Shown piece after piece: positions 25,143 to 33,497 of a DNA stretch of 57,371 nucleotides (positions are counted from its first letter, which is position 1; every line of letters starts with the position of its first letter). The stretch comes from Planctomycetota bacterium (GTDB lineage Bacteria; Planctomycetota; Phycisphaerae; UBA1845; UTPLA1), in assembly GCA_003576905.1 (NCBI GenBank), contig QEVG01000034.1, forward strand, positions 1 through 57,371, read 5' to 3'. The translations under genes and the position numbers were made by a program. The notes beneath the pieces are model-generated. The model saw only the letters and a program-made list of their open reading frames with translations. It had not been told where the DNA came from and ran no database searches.

Positions 25143-26345
25143 TTACTTCACCCCGCCCGCGCTCATGGAAAGGATCGGCAGGAGCAGGGCTACGGCGATG
25201 ACCGCGACCACGCCCGCCATCATGATGAGCAGGAGCGGCTCCAGAATCCGGACCATCAGGTCGATTTCCCGCGCCGTGCGCGTCTCGTACGAGTCCGCGA
25301 TCGTGACGAGAACGTGCTCCAGGCTGTTACTCTCCTCGCCGACAGCGATCATGTCCACGATGTCGAGCGGGAACAAGCCGCTTTTCAGGAGGGGCGTGGC
25401 GAGCGCCGCGCCCTTGCGAACGCTCTCAGTCGCCTCGTCGATCGCGTCGCCGAGCATGCGGTTGCCGGCCGAGTCCCGCGAAATCTTGAGTGCCTGAAGG
25501 ATCGGCACGCCGTTGTGCAGAAGCGTACCGAGGATTCGACAGAACCGGCAGATGGCCACCAGGGTCACCACCTTGCCGAACTTGGGAATCTTGAGCTGGA
25601 ACCGGTCCCAGAAGTCGCGGCCCGATTCACTCCGAAAGACAAAAGCGGCCCCGACGATCGCAACCACTAGGCCTCCCGCGACGGCCGTTCCGTTCTGCTG
25701 AAGGAAGTCGCACAAGGCGAAGACGAACTTGGTGATGGCCGGCAGATTGCCCGCCGTCAGGAACGCCTTCACTTTGGGGACGACCACTACGAGAAGAAAG
25801 GTAACGACGCCCGCGCCAACCAGCATGAGGATCGCCGGATAGAGCATCGATCCGATGAGCTTGTTGCGCAGCTCGTTCTGCCGCTCGGTGAACGCCGCGA
25901 TGCGCACGAGCACTTCCTCAAGAAAGCCGCCCTTCTCGCCCGCGCGGATCATCGACACATGCAGCGGACTGAACGCATTGGGATGTTTATCCATCGCGTC
26001 GGCCAGAGTCTCGCCACGGGCCAGGTCTTCGCGGACCTCGCCGATGATCTCCTTGAAGACCGGGTTCGACGTCTGCTTGTGCAGCACGTCAAGCGAGCGC
26101 AGGGCCGGTACGCCGGCGCGAAGCAGGTCGGCGAACTGCGAGTAGAACACGGCGACCTTGGCGGGCGAGACCTTTCGCTTGCGCCCCCCGACCGCGCTTT
26201 GGGCCTTGCCGCCCTCCACCACTTCGACCGGAAACAGGGATTGTTCATCCAGCGTGCGAAGGACGTGCTGCTGGTTATCGGCCGTGAGGATGCCCGTCAC
26301 GGTCTTACCCTCGACGTTCCGTGCTGTGTATGTGAATGTGGGCAT
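25143..26345 (-). CDS. gspF: GspF/PilC-family inner-membrane platform protein
   Basis: A 400-residue protein with the family layout. The N-terminus 'FTYTARNVEGKTVTGILTAD' is typical. Two T2SSF domains follow, about 70-190 ('VFYSQFADLLRAGVPALRSL') and 272-395 ('ICRFCRILGTLLHNGVPILQ'), with membrane helices near 170-195, 220-240 and 370-390. It anchors the assembly ATPase and the pseudopilus in the inner membrane. 'AGEKGGFLEEVL' and 'VGEESNSLEHVL' are the paired family motifs. It heads a three-gene run with two pseudopilins; no GspE, GspD or prepilin peptidase lies in the window, so those parts must be elsewhere. It could equally be a PilC of a type IV pilus; the GspG partner favours T2SS. Confidence 0.9.
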   Translation of the reverse strand: MPTFTYTARNVEGKTVTGILTADNQQHVLRTLDEQSLFPVEVVEGGKAQSAVGGRKRKVSPAKVAVFYSQFADLLRAGVPALRSLDVLHKQTSNPVFKEIIGEVREDLARGETLADAMDKHPNAFSPLHVSMIRAGEKGGFLEEVLVRIAAFTERQNELRNKLIGSMLYPAILMLVGAGVVTFLLVVVVPKVKAFLTAGNLPAITKFVFALCDFLQQNGTAVAGGLVVAIVGAAFVFRSESGRDFWDRFQLKIPKFGKVVTLVAICRFCRILGTLLHNGVPILQALKISRDSAGNRMLGDAIDEATESVRKGAALATPLLKSGLFPLDIVDMIAVGEESNSLEHVLVTIADSYETRTAREIDLMVRILEPLLLIMMAGVVAVIAVALLLPILSMSAGGVK

Positions 26346-26433
26346 CAGCGTACCGAAAACAGGGGCAACCTGGCTCTATCGGCCAAACCGGATCACACCG
26401 CCCATTTTAGCCTAAGCCCCGAAACCATACTGA

Positions 26434-26439
26434 ATTATA
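26434..26439 (-). promoter_or_regulatory. TATAAT -10 element upstream of gspF
   Basis: A perfect TATAAT on the minus strand in an otherwise GC-rich gap. Initiation near 26428 would give a leader of about 80 bases before gspF. No good -35 hexamer sits at the right distance, so the site is only suggestive. Confidence 0.3.
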
Positions 26440-26610
26440 ACGCAGCGGCTGGGGATGGGCAGACCCGCGGCGACCCGATTCTTGTACCCGCCAAAGGCCC
26501 CCTTGATTGCAGCGATTACAGGCAGGCACGCGTGGCGTCGGGGCTCGATCGACCAACTTGCGAATGCGGGCGGGGCCTTCAGGGCGGGTGGAATGTGTCG
26601 CGGGCAGGAC

Positions 26611-28701
26611 TCAATCCGACTTCCGCCGCACCGAAAGCTGTTCGTAACCGGACGCGAGGGATTCGCGGGACAAAAGCCGAGCGGGGGCCTTTGCGATCGC
26701 TTTTTCCAGGCGGGGCCATAGCGTCCTATGGACTTCGGGCGGCGGCGGGCCGGGGTGAATCCATGCCCTCTGGCCGCGCGCGGCCGGGGAGCCGTCGGTA
26801 AGGACGACATAGCGTGTCACGTCGCCGGACTGCGCGGCGGGCTGGTAGTGCGCCAACCGCGACCAGAATGGCTCGTGCTCTGCAACCCGGCACGCCTGTC
26901 GCGTGAGGTACGAAAGGACGTGGGCGTCAAAGATCTCGGCGACCGCCGAGGGAGTCTGACGGGCCATGAGAGCGTCCGCCACCGGGCGAAGCGGATGTGG
27001 CGCGCCAAGCTGCCGGTGCATGACGAGTTGTCCCAGGGCCCACGCGCCGAGGAGCGCCACACTCGCGAGCCGGCCGGTGCGCCGCATGTGCCTGTGCGTA
27101 ACGACGGCGGCAACGAGTCCGGGCAGAAACGCCCACAGCGGAATGAGATAGCGAATCGTGTTGAAGTCGTGTGCCGCCCCGGAGACCAGAAACAGGACGA
27201 CTGTGCCGGCCGCGCCGATCAGCAGGAACATCGCAGGGGAATAGCGCGTGGGTGTCAAGCGAAACAGCTGCGCGATCTCGCCACGATAGGACTGGACCAG
27301 TGCGATGGCGAGGGTGAGTGCCGCGCCCAGGACCAGGAGGTTCGCCCCGCGCACGAGGCCGTGGGCGATGATGTCCGGCGGGCGAATCGGCGAGGGGCGG
27401 CCGATGGTGACAAGCTCCATGAACGGGCGGGCATCCGCGCCGAAGAGCAGCGGCAGTCCGTGCCATATATATGACATCGTCTCGTGCACGGTCCACAGGG
27501 GGCGCAAACCAAGCGGCAGTGACGAATCAAGAGGGTGCAGCCCGACGACTGCCCCGAGCAGATACGCCAGCGCGGGCAGCGCCCCGGCGAGCAGGCCCGC
27601 GAGGAACATCCCGCGGGTCCGGGCCATTTCGCGCAGCCGCCCGATCAGGTTCCAGCGGCGTTGAGCAATCGCACCGACGGCCGCGAGGGCCGTGGCAAGG
27701 ACCGCAAGCGCGACCGGCCGCGGCACGGCGCCCATCAGCAGCCTGGAATCCACGCGGCCGCGATCGACGTGGACGGACCAGATGCCTGTGACGATCACGA
27801 GCGCGGCGGCGACCAATGCGGGCAGCGTTAACAAGCCCAGGCGTTCGGACACGCGGGCCGCGAAGGCGTTGCCGGCCGAGCCCTTCGGCACCAGGAGGCG
27901 ATGAGCCGCGACGGGCATGACGAACAGAATGATGGACGGATTGATCCAGAAGCCCGACCCGAGCAACGCGCCAAACGCGAATTGTCGAATCCGGCGCCGA
28001 TGTCGACGCAGGGCCTGGGACGCGAATTCAAAGCGGCGCATCCGGGTGATGTCGTCGAGCGGAGTGGCGAGTCGGTCCGTGATGGGCGAAGGATCCTCGC
28101 TTGTGCGTCGCTCACTGAACCAGGATCCATAGGCCCAGAGGAGAAGCGTCCCCCAGAGCAGTATCTCGATGTATCCGCCGCGCGCCGAGATGGACCATTG
28201 GGCGAACATCGGCGCGGCGCAGATCAGCGTCGCCGCGCCTGCCAGTCCGCCTTTGCGCCCGAACCACCGTGCGAGCATCAGGTATTGCGCCGCGACAAGG
28301 GCCGCGAAGAACAGGGCGGGGCCGACGCGCAGCGCGTGGATCGGATTCTCGAAGAGTGGAGAAAGAGCGGCGATGACGTAGGCCTCGAGCGCGCCCATGT
28401 ACCGCTGGCCGTAGAAATAGATCGGATAGCGCGTGCCTTCGGCAATGTCCTGGGCCATGAGGCCCACAATGGCCTCGTCGGAGTGAAGCAGTGTTTCACC
28501 GCGATCGATCAGCGGCCAGCGAACAAAAAGCGCGGCCAGCAGCAGCGCCCCGGCCAGGAGAAGATCGCGCCGATCCAGGGCATGTCGCTTCCATGCGTCG
28601 GGCTCGGGCGTCTCATAGATCAGCGGGACGGGATTGATCCACGCCGCGAACTCGTCCGGTGTCGGTGTTCGGGGTTCCTTCAGGTGTTTAAGTGCGCGCA
28701 T
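26611..28701 (-). CDS. Polytopic membrane protein, GT-C (family 39-like) glycosyltransferase, putative
   Basis: A 696-residue protein. After a 45-residue cytoplasmic start the first helix ends at about 68 and is followed by 'DRGETLLHSDEAIVGLMAQD', an acidic outer loop like the catalytic loop of PMT/ArnT enzymes. About 11 membrane segments follow up to residue 560. The final about 130 residues ('TPSAVAEIFDAHVLSYLTRQ' onward) are soluble and presumably outside. A charged stretch at about 195-245 lies between two helices, longer than in most relatives. Its substrate is unknown. It is the third GT-C-like gene in the window but lies outside the tight glycan operon. Confidence 0.65.
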   Translation of the reverse strand: MRALKHLKEPRTPTPDEFAAWINPVPLIYETPEPDAWKRHALDRRDLLLAGALLLAALFVRWPLIDRGETLLHSDEAIVGLMAQDIAEGTRYPIYFYGQRYMGALEAYVIAALSPLFENPIHALRVGPALFFAALVAAQYLMLARWFGRKGGLAGAATLICAAPMFAQWSISARGGYIEILLWGTLLLWAYGSWFSERRTSEDPSPITDRLATPLDDITRMRRFEFASQALRRHRRRIRQFAFGALLGSGFWINPSIILFVMPVAAHRLLVPKGSAGNAFAARVSERLGLLTLPALVAAALVIVTGIWSVHVDRGRVDSRLLMGAVPRPVALAVLATALAAVGAIAQRRWNLIGRLREMARTRGMFLAGLLAGALPALAYLLGAVVGLHPLDSSLPLGLRPLWTVHETMSYIWHGLPLLFGADARPFMELVTIGRPSPIRPPDIIAHGLVRGANLLVLGAALTLAIALVQSYRGEIAQLFRLTPTRYSPAMFLLIGAAGTVVLFLVSGAAHDFNTIRYLIPLWAFLPGLVAAVVTHRHMRRTGRLASVALLGAWALGQLVMHRQLGAPHPLRPVADALMARQTPSAVAEIFDAHVLSYLTRQACRVAEHEPFWSRLAHYQPAAQSGDVTRYVVLTDGSPAARGQRAWIHPGPPPPEVHRTLWPRLEKAIAKAPARLLSRESLASGYEQLSVRRKSD

Positions 28702-28848
28702 GAAAAGTCCCCGGCGCGCGGTTTGCGCCTTCGCCGCTGTTTTCGGTCGTCCGGCGGGAAGGCTTCAGATAACAATGGCCCCTTTTGCAGACCTGCTTAT
28801 CGGATGATCTGAATCGGCGACGTGAGCCGCCGGCTCAGAAGCGACGGG

Positions 28849-30576
28849 TTATGACAGCTTCCCGCTCCGCAGGATGGCGATCAGCAGCCCGCCGGCCATG
28901 ACAAACGTGATGGCATAGCCGACGAAGCCGAGGTAGCGGATCGGTACGCCGAAGACCGGCACGTCCGACTCCATGCTGAGCAGCATGGTGCTTCCAATGA
29001 TCGTCGATGCGACGAGCATGGCGAAGGCGATGCGGTTGCTGGACCGGTCCAGTTCGCTCGCGAGGTGATCCAGGTTTTCGTGGCGGATGTTGATCTGGAA
29101 CTGCCCGCGGCCCATGCCCCGCATGGTGTCGCGGATAAAACGCGGAGCGTCACGCACGATGCTGAAGAGATGCCAGGCCGAAAGGCCGAACGCCCGCAGC
29201 AGCCGGTTCGGGCTGAAGCGCTCGCGGAGGAGCTTTGAAATCTTGGGCTGGAGCAGTTCGAGCAGGTTCAGCTCGGGATCGATCTGGAGCACGACGCCCG
29301 ATACCGTGGCCAGCGACTTGAACAGGGCCACAAAATCGCGCGGCAGCGTCACGTCGTTTCGCCGGACCGTGTCGATCAGTTCGCGAAAGATCACGACGAG
29401 ATCGAGTCGGTGCAGCGGGAGCCCGTAGTATTTCTCCAACATCTGCCGCAGATCGCCTGCCAGCGCCAGCCGATCCGTATTTCGACCCAGCGCCCCAAGG
29501 TCCGCCAGGACGTCGATCAGTACGTCTATCTCCTTGCGTACGATGGCGACGATGCTGATGACCAGCCGCCCGACCAGTTCGTCGTCGATCCGCCCGATCA
29601 TGCCGAAGTCGAACAGCACGACGCCGGACGGCGGACGGACCAGCATGTTGCCGGGATGCGGGTCGGCGTGAAAGAATCCCAGTTCGAAGAACTGCTTGAG
29701 AAAGCACTCGGAAAGATTGCGCGCCAGCTCCTTCCGGCTGATCGCCATCTCGCCCGGCGTCAGGCTCTTCCCGTCCGCCTTGGCAAGCGCGTCCTTCAGA
29801 TGCAGTCCGCTCATGTACTCGAGCGTGACGACGCTCGCGCCGGTCAATTCCCAGCAAACCTCCGGCGTGTCAATGTTCGGGTCATCCTTGAAGGCTTCGT
29901 AAAAACGGCTCGTGGCCGAGGCCTCGTTGATGAAGTCGAGTTCGCGGCGGATCGTCTGGGCGAACTCCTCGATGATCATCCGCGGCCGGAACGGGCGCAG
30001 CTCCGGAAACAGCGCCTCGGCACGCTCCGCCATCCATTGCAGGACGTACATGTCGAGCTGGATCATCTGGTCGATGCCGGGGCGCTTGATCTTCACGACG
30101 ACCTGCCGGTCGTCATGGGTCACGGCCCGGTGGACCTGGGCAATGGACCCGCTCGCAAACGGCTCGGCGGTGAACGTCTTGAAAGCCTTCGTGACTGTGA
30201 TCCCGGTGTCGTCTTCGAAAATGTCGCGTGCCACCTCGGCGGCAAACGGGCTCACGTCATCCTGAAGCTTCTCGAGCGCCGTGAGGATCTGCGGCGGAAA
30301 GATGTCCGGCCGCGTGCTGGCGATCTGCCCGAGCTTGATAAAGGTCGGGCCGAGTTCCTCGCACACGCGCACGAGCCGGGCGCCAATGGCCTCCAGCGGA
30401 TCGACTTCCGGCTCCTCGACCGGTTTTTCGCGGCGAAGCCAATCCGCCGAGGGCAGATACCGCGAAAGCTGCAATCGCTCGACGAAGTGTCCGAACCCGT
30501 GCTTGGACAAAACCTGCGCGATCACGCGAAGGCGTGCGAAGGTGCGGACGGTTCTCGGCAGGGCGGCAATGGACAT
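28849..30576 (-). CDS. ubiB: ABC1/UbiB-family atypical kinase
   Basis: A 575-residue protein of the UbiB/ADCK group, which supports ubiquinone (or other isoprenoid quinone) synthesis through an ATPase activity whose exact role is still debated. The diagnostic 'FIKLGQIASTRPDIFP' contains the KxGQ motif (81-84). Other kinase-fold motifs are 'VVVKIKRPGI' (ATP-binding Lys) and the catalytic 'FFHADPHPGNMLV' followed by 'LFDFGMIGR'. Two C-terminal hydrophobic helices ('IAFAMLVASTIIGSTMLL' and 'GYAITFVMAGGLLIAIL') anchor it in the membrane, as in E. coli UbiB. No quinone-synthesis gene is adjacent. The gene symbol follows family naming; the quinone of this organism is unknown. Confidence 0.9.
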   Translation of the reverse strand: MSIAALPRTVRTFARLRVIAQVLSKHGFGHFVERLQLSRYLPSADWLRREKPVEEPEVDPLEAIGARLVRVCEELGPTFIKLGQIASTRPDIFPPQILTALEKLQDDVSPFAAEVARDIFEDDTGITVTKAFKTFTAEPFASGSIAQVHRAVTHDDRQVVVKIKRPGIDQMIQLDMYVLQWMAERAEALFPELRPFRPRMIIEEFAQTIRRELDFINEASATSRFYEAFKDDPNIDTPEVCWELTGASVVTLEYMSGLHLKDALAKADGKSLTPGEMAISRKELARNLSECFLKQFFELGFFHADPHPGNMLVRPPSGVVLFDFGMIGRIDDELVGRLVISIVAIVRKEIDVLIDVLADLGALGRNTDRLALAGDLRQMLEKYYGLPLHRLDLVVIFRELIDTVRRNDVTLPRDFVALFKSLATVSGVVLQIDPELNLLELLQPKISKLLRERFSPNRLLRAFGLSAWHLFSIVRDAPRFIRDTMRGMGRGQFQINIRHENLDHLASELDRSSNRIAFAMLVASTIIGSTMLLSMESDVPVFGVPIRYLGFVGYAITFVMAGGLLIAILRSGKLS

Positions 30577-30624
30577 GGGTTCGCCAGTGGGCTGCTCCCA
30601 TAATTATTGGGAGGAACGCAACGC

Positions 30625-30653
30625 ATATTCCGGGCTGTCGGGAGTATCGTCAA
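30625..30653 (-). promoter_or_regulatory. Sigma-70-like promoter of the UbiB-family gene
   Basis: On the minus strand TTGACG (30648-30653) and GAATAT (30625-30630) are 17 bases apart. Initiation near 30617 leaves about 40 bases of leader. The -35 is good and the -10 is weak. Confidence 0.4.
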
Positions 30654-30735
30654 ATAACGGGCGCGGAATCAGCTGCGGTGTGCCGGCCCGGCGCCCGCTT
30701 GACGCCCGATCCGCGCTGCGGGAGAGTCGCGAGGC

Positions 30736-32352
30736 ATGGCGACGGGGCTGCGGCAGTGCGTGACCTGGCTTACGCCCTGGCGGCGTTTCTGCGGCTTGGT
30801 CGTTCTCCTTTATCTGGCGCGCGGCGTTTTTCTACTTTGCGTTCTTCCGCCGTTCGAGGGGTGGGACGAGTACCAGCATCTCGCCTGCATCGTGCATGTT
30901 GTGGAACACGGGCAATCCCCCGCGCCTGGCGAAGGCGCCGCCGTTCCGCGATCCATGTATCCGGGAATTGTTCGATACCCCCACTCAGCGCTGGGCGTCG
31001 AACAGCTCGGCGCACTCGGCGCATTGCCGTATGAGGCCTACTGGGAGCGTGGAGCCTCGCAGGTTCGGCCGGATGCCCCCGCGATTGCACTCTACCAGGC
31101 GCAGCACGGGCCGCTGTACTATCGAGCGATGGCGATGCTGGTCCGGCCGCTCCTGTGCGGCGACGATCCGCTGGCCGTGATATCCGGTCTGCGGCTAATC
31201 AACGTGCTGCTCGGCGCGGCGGCGGTCGGGCTGTTTCTCCTGGCGATCGGACATCTGACGCGGGACGCGCCCGATCGCTACATGGCGGCCTTGCTGGTTG
31301 CGGTCCAGCCGATTTTTCTGCTGAACACCGCGCGCGTGGCGAACGACGCCCTCGCGGTGTTTCTTGGTACGGCGGCCCTTTGTCTCATTCTGCTGGGCGG
31401 AAGAAAGTCGTGGTGGCGGGTTACGGCCGCGTCGGGGGTGATCGTCGGCCTTGCGGTTCTCGCCAAGAGCGTAAATCTCGCCGTGGCAGCGTTCGGGGGC
31501 GTCGCGCTCCTGTTCATGGCCCGGCGTTGGAAGGCGGGCGGCATGGCGACTGCCGTCGGCCTGGCGGTCTACTTCGCCGGCGCTGCGATTGTCACCGCCG
31601 GCTATTTTGCCGGGAATCTCAATCGGTTCGGCATGCTCACGCCGATGCAGGAAGCCGTGCAGAACCGCGCGGCCGGCAGGACCACGGCTGACTTTTTTAC
31701 GGCCATCACCCGGATTGACTGGCTCCGCGAATCGTGGCGCATGCTCTCGCGCAAGAGCCTTTGGGTCGGTGGATGGAGCATGCTCAAGCCGCCGGCGCTT
31801 CTTGTCGCAGCGTATCAGGGACTTGTCGCCCTCGTGCTGACCGGCGCATGGTTTGCCCTGTCGCGCCGTCGGCGCTGTGAACGGTCCATCTTTTCCGAAC
31901 CCGGCACGGGGAGGGTTCTTTGTATCCTTCTTGTTCTCTTTGTCGCGGGGCTGGGCTACCACGCCGTGCATACGAAAATGGCGCTGGGTATGGTAGCGAC
32001 CAACAGTTGGTACGCGGCCGTCGTCATGCCCTGGATGATACTGCTGGGCGTTCAGTGGCTTCGCCTGCTGCCCGGCAGGCGGACCTGCGGAATTCTCGGC
32101 GCGGCCTGGTGCCTGCTCTATCTGATCACGGAAACGGCGAGTGCCCTCTTGGTGATGCTGCCGACCTATGCCGCGTCCGATTCGCCGTCGGTCATCTGGC
32201 AGCGCACGGCTGCCATGCACCCGGCCTGGCTTTCGCCCGGTGTCGGGGTTGCGGCGCTGCCGGTCGTGACGATTCTTTCGGTTGCGGCGCTTGCCGTCTG
32301 GCGCGGCCGATACGGCGCCTTGAACGATTCACGGCACGAGGTCAGGTCTTGA
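30736..32352 (+). CDS. Polytopic membrane protein, DUF2142/GT-C-like
   Basis: A 538-residue protein with about 11 hydrophobic segments. The first outer loop 'LPPFEGWDEYQHLACI' matches the pattern of DUF2142 and related GT-C membrane proteins (P-P-x-x-G-x-D-E-x-x-H), where the Asp-Glu pair is the likely catalytic or metal site. 'LYQAQHGPLYYRAMAMLV' just before the next helix also fits. These proteins are thought to transfer sugars from polyprenyl phosphate, but few have been tested. It is monocistronic, and its last 11 bases overlap the end of the convergent lptG gene. Neither partner nor substrate is evident. Confidence 0.7.
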   Translation: MATGLRQCVTWLTPWRRFCGLVVLLYLARGVFLLCVLPPFEGWDEYQHLACIVHVVEHGQSPAPGEGAAVPRSMYPGIVRYPHSALGVEQLGALGALPYEAYWERGASQVRPDAPAIALYQAQHGPLYYRAMAMLVRPLLCGDDPLAVISGLRLINVLLGAAAVGLFLLAIGHLTRDAPDRYMAALLVAVQPIFLLNTARVANDALAVFLGTAALCLILLGGRKSWWRVTAASGVIVGLAVLAKSVNLAVAAFGGVALLFMARRWKAGGMATAVGLAVYFAGAAIVTAGYFAGNLNRFGMLTPMQEAVQNRAAGRTTADFFTAITRIDWLRESWRMLSRKSLWVGGWSMLKPPALLVAAYQGLVALVLTGAWFALSRRRRCERSIFSEPGTGRVLCILLVLFVAGLGYHAVHTKMALGMVATNSWYAAVVMPWMILLGVQWLRLLPGRRTCGILGAAWCLLYLITETASALLVMLPTYAASDSPSVIWQRTAAMHPAWLSPGVGVAALPVVTILSVAALAVWRGRYGALNDSRHEVRS

Positions 32353-33463
32353 TGCTGTCCATGAACAGAACCGCGATCGGCCCGAAGATCAGCACGGGCA
32401 GCCATGCGGGCAGGGCGGGGCTCATACCCAGTCCGCCGAGGTCGACGCTCTGGCAGATGAACGTCAACACGTAACAGAGGCCGCACACCGCGAGGCACTG
32501 CCCGCCGGCGACGATGACGGAAACGCGTTCGCGGTTCAAGAAGAATGGCATGCCGAGGCAGAGCATGATCATGTTGATCAGAATGACGGTCAGGCGCCGA
32601 TGCTTGATCTTGATGAATTCCGTCGTGCCGGTCTCTGCGAAGCGCTGCTGGAGCTTCTCGATCTCGGGCAGGCTCAGGAAGCTGGTCCACAGCGACGCCT
32701 GCTGAAGCGCCAGTTCCTTGGGCGTAAGGTCGGAGGCGTATTCCGTCACGGTGACGCCGCCAAGCTCCTCCACCGACGTGACCGGCTTCCCCACGTCCGT
32801 ATCCGGCGCAGCCCGGCCGGTGAAGCGCGTCTGCATTCCCTTTTCCAGGTGCCAGACCAGCCGCTCCTCGTCCCAGCGCGCGCGGTCGGCGCGGATCACC
32901 TCGATCATGCGGCCCTCCCTGTCGCGCTTCATGATAAGGACGCCGCGCATCTCACGGGCCCGCGGATGAAACTGCGTCGCCGACACCAGCGCGTTGTCCC
33001 GGTCGGGCTGAAACCACACCGCGAAGGACCGCCGGCCCTCGATGTCGCCGTGCTTGCGGGCCAGCTTGTCCGCGAAGCGCGGAATGACCACTTCCTGATC
33101 GAAGAACCACACCGCGTTCATCCCGAGCGAGGCGATCAACACGGGCGTCGCCACCCGGTACAGGCTCGTCCCCGACGCGAGAATGGCGGTCAGCTCATTG
33201 GTGCGATGGAACCGGGCAAGGGTGCAGCACGCGGCGACGAGGAGGATCGTGCCGGCAAGCTGGGAGAAATACAGAAACAGGTTGTACCCGTAGTAGTCAA
33301 TAATCTTGGCAAAGGTCTGGGCCTTCGTATCCGACTTGATCTTGGTGAACTCGTCGAGGTTTACAAAAAGGTCGAGAACGATGTAAAGCCCGATCATCAC
33401 ACCGAGGGCGATGAGATAGTTCGTGAAGAAAGCCCGCAGGATGTAGCGATCGAGGATCTTCAT
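32342..33463 (-). CDS. lptG: LptG-like LPS export permease (YjgP/YjgQ family)
   Basis: A 373-residue inner-membrane protein. It begins with the family motif 'MKILDRYILRAFFTNYLIAL' and has three N-terminal helices up to about residue 120 ('LARFHRTNELTAILASGTSL' is the coupling-helix region that contacts the LptB ATPase). A periplasmic beta-jellyroll follows at about 130-270, then three C-terminal helices ('ILINMIMLCLGMPFFLNRER'). LptF and LptG with LptB2 extract lipopolysaccharide from the membrane and push it onto the Lpt bridge. It follows lptF by 34 bases. Which gene is F and which G is assigned by length and order and may be swapped. Confidence 0.85.
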   Translation of the reverse strand: MKILDRYILRAFFTNYLIALGVMIGLYIVLDLFVNLDEFTKIKSDTKAQTFAKIIDYYGYNLFLYFSQLAGTILLVAACCTLARFHRTNELTAILASGTSLYRVATPVLIASLGMNAVWFFDQEVVIPRFADKLARKHGDIEGRRSFAVWFQPDRDNALVSATQFHPRAREMRGVLIMKRDREGRMIEVIRADRARWDEERLVWHLEKGMQTRFTGRAAPDTDVGKPVTSVEELGGVTVTEYASDLTPKELALQQASLWTSFLSLPEIEKLQQRFAETGTTEFIKIKHRRLTVILINMIMLCLGMPFFLNRERVSVIVAGGQCLAVCGLCYVLTFICQSVDLGGLGMSPALPAWLPVLIFGPIAVLFMDSIKT

Positions 33464-33497
33464 TCCAGAATCTGATTAACGCACTCGATATCTTTGC

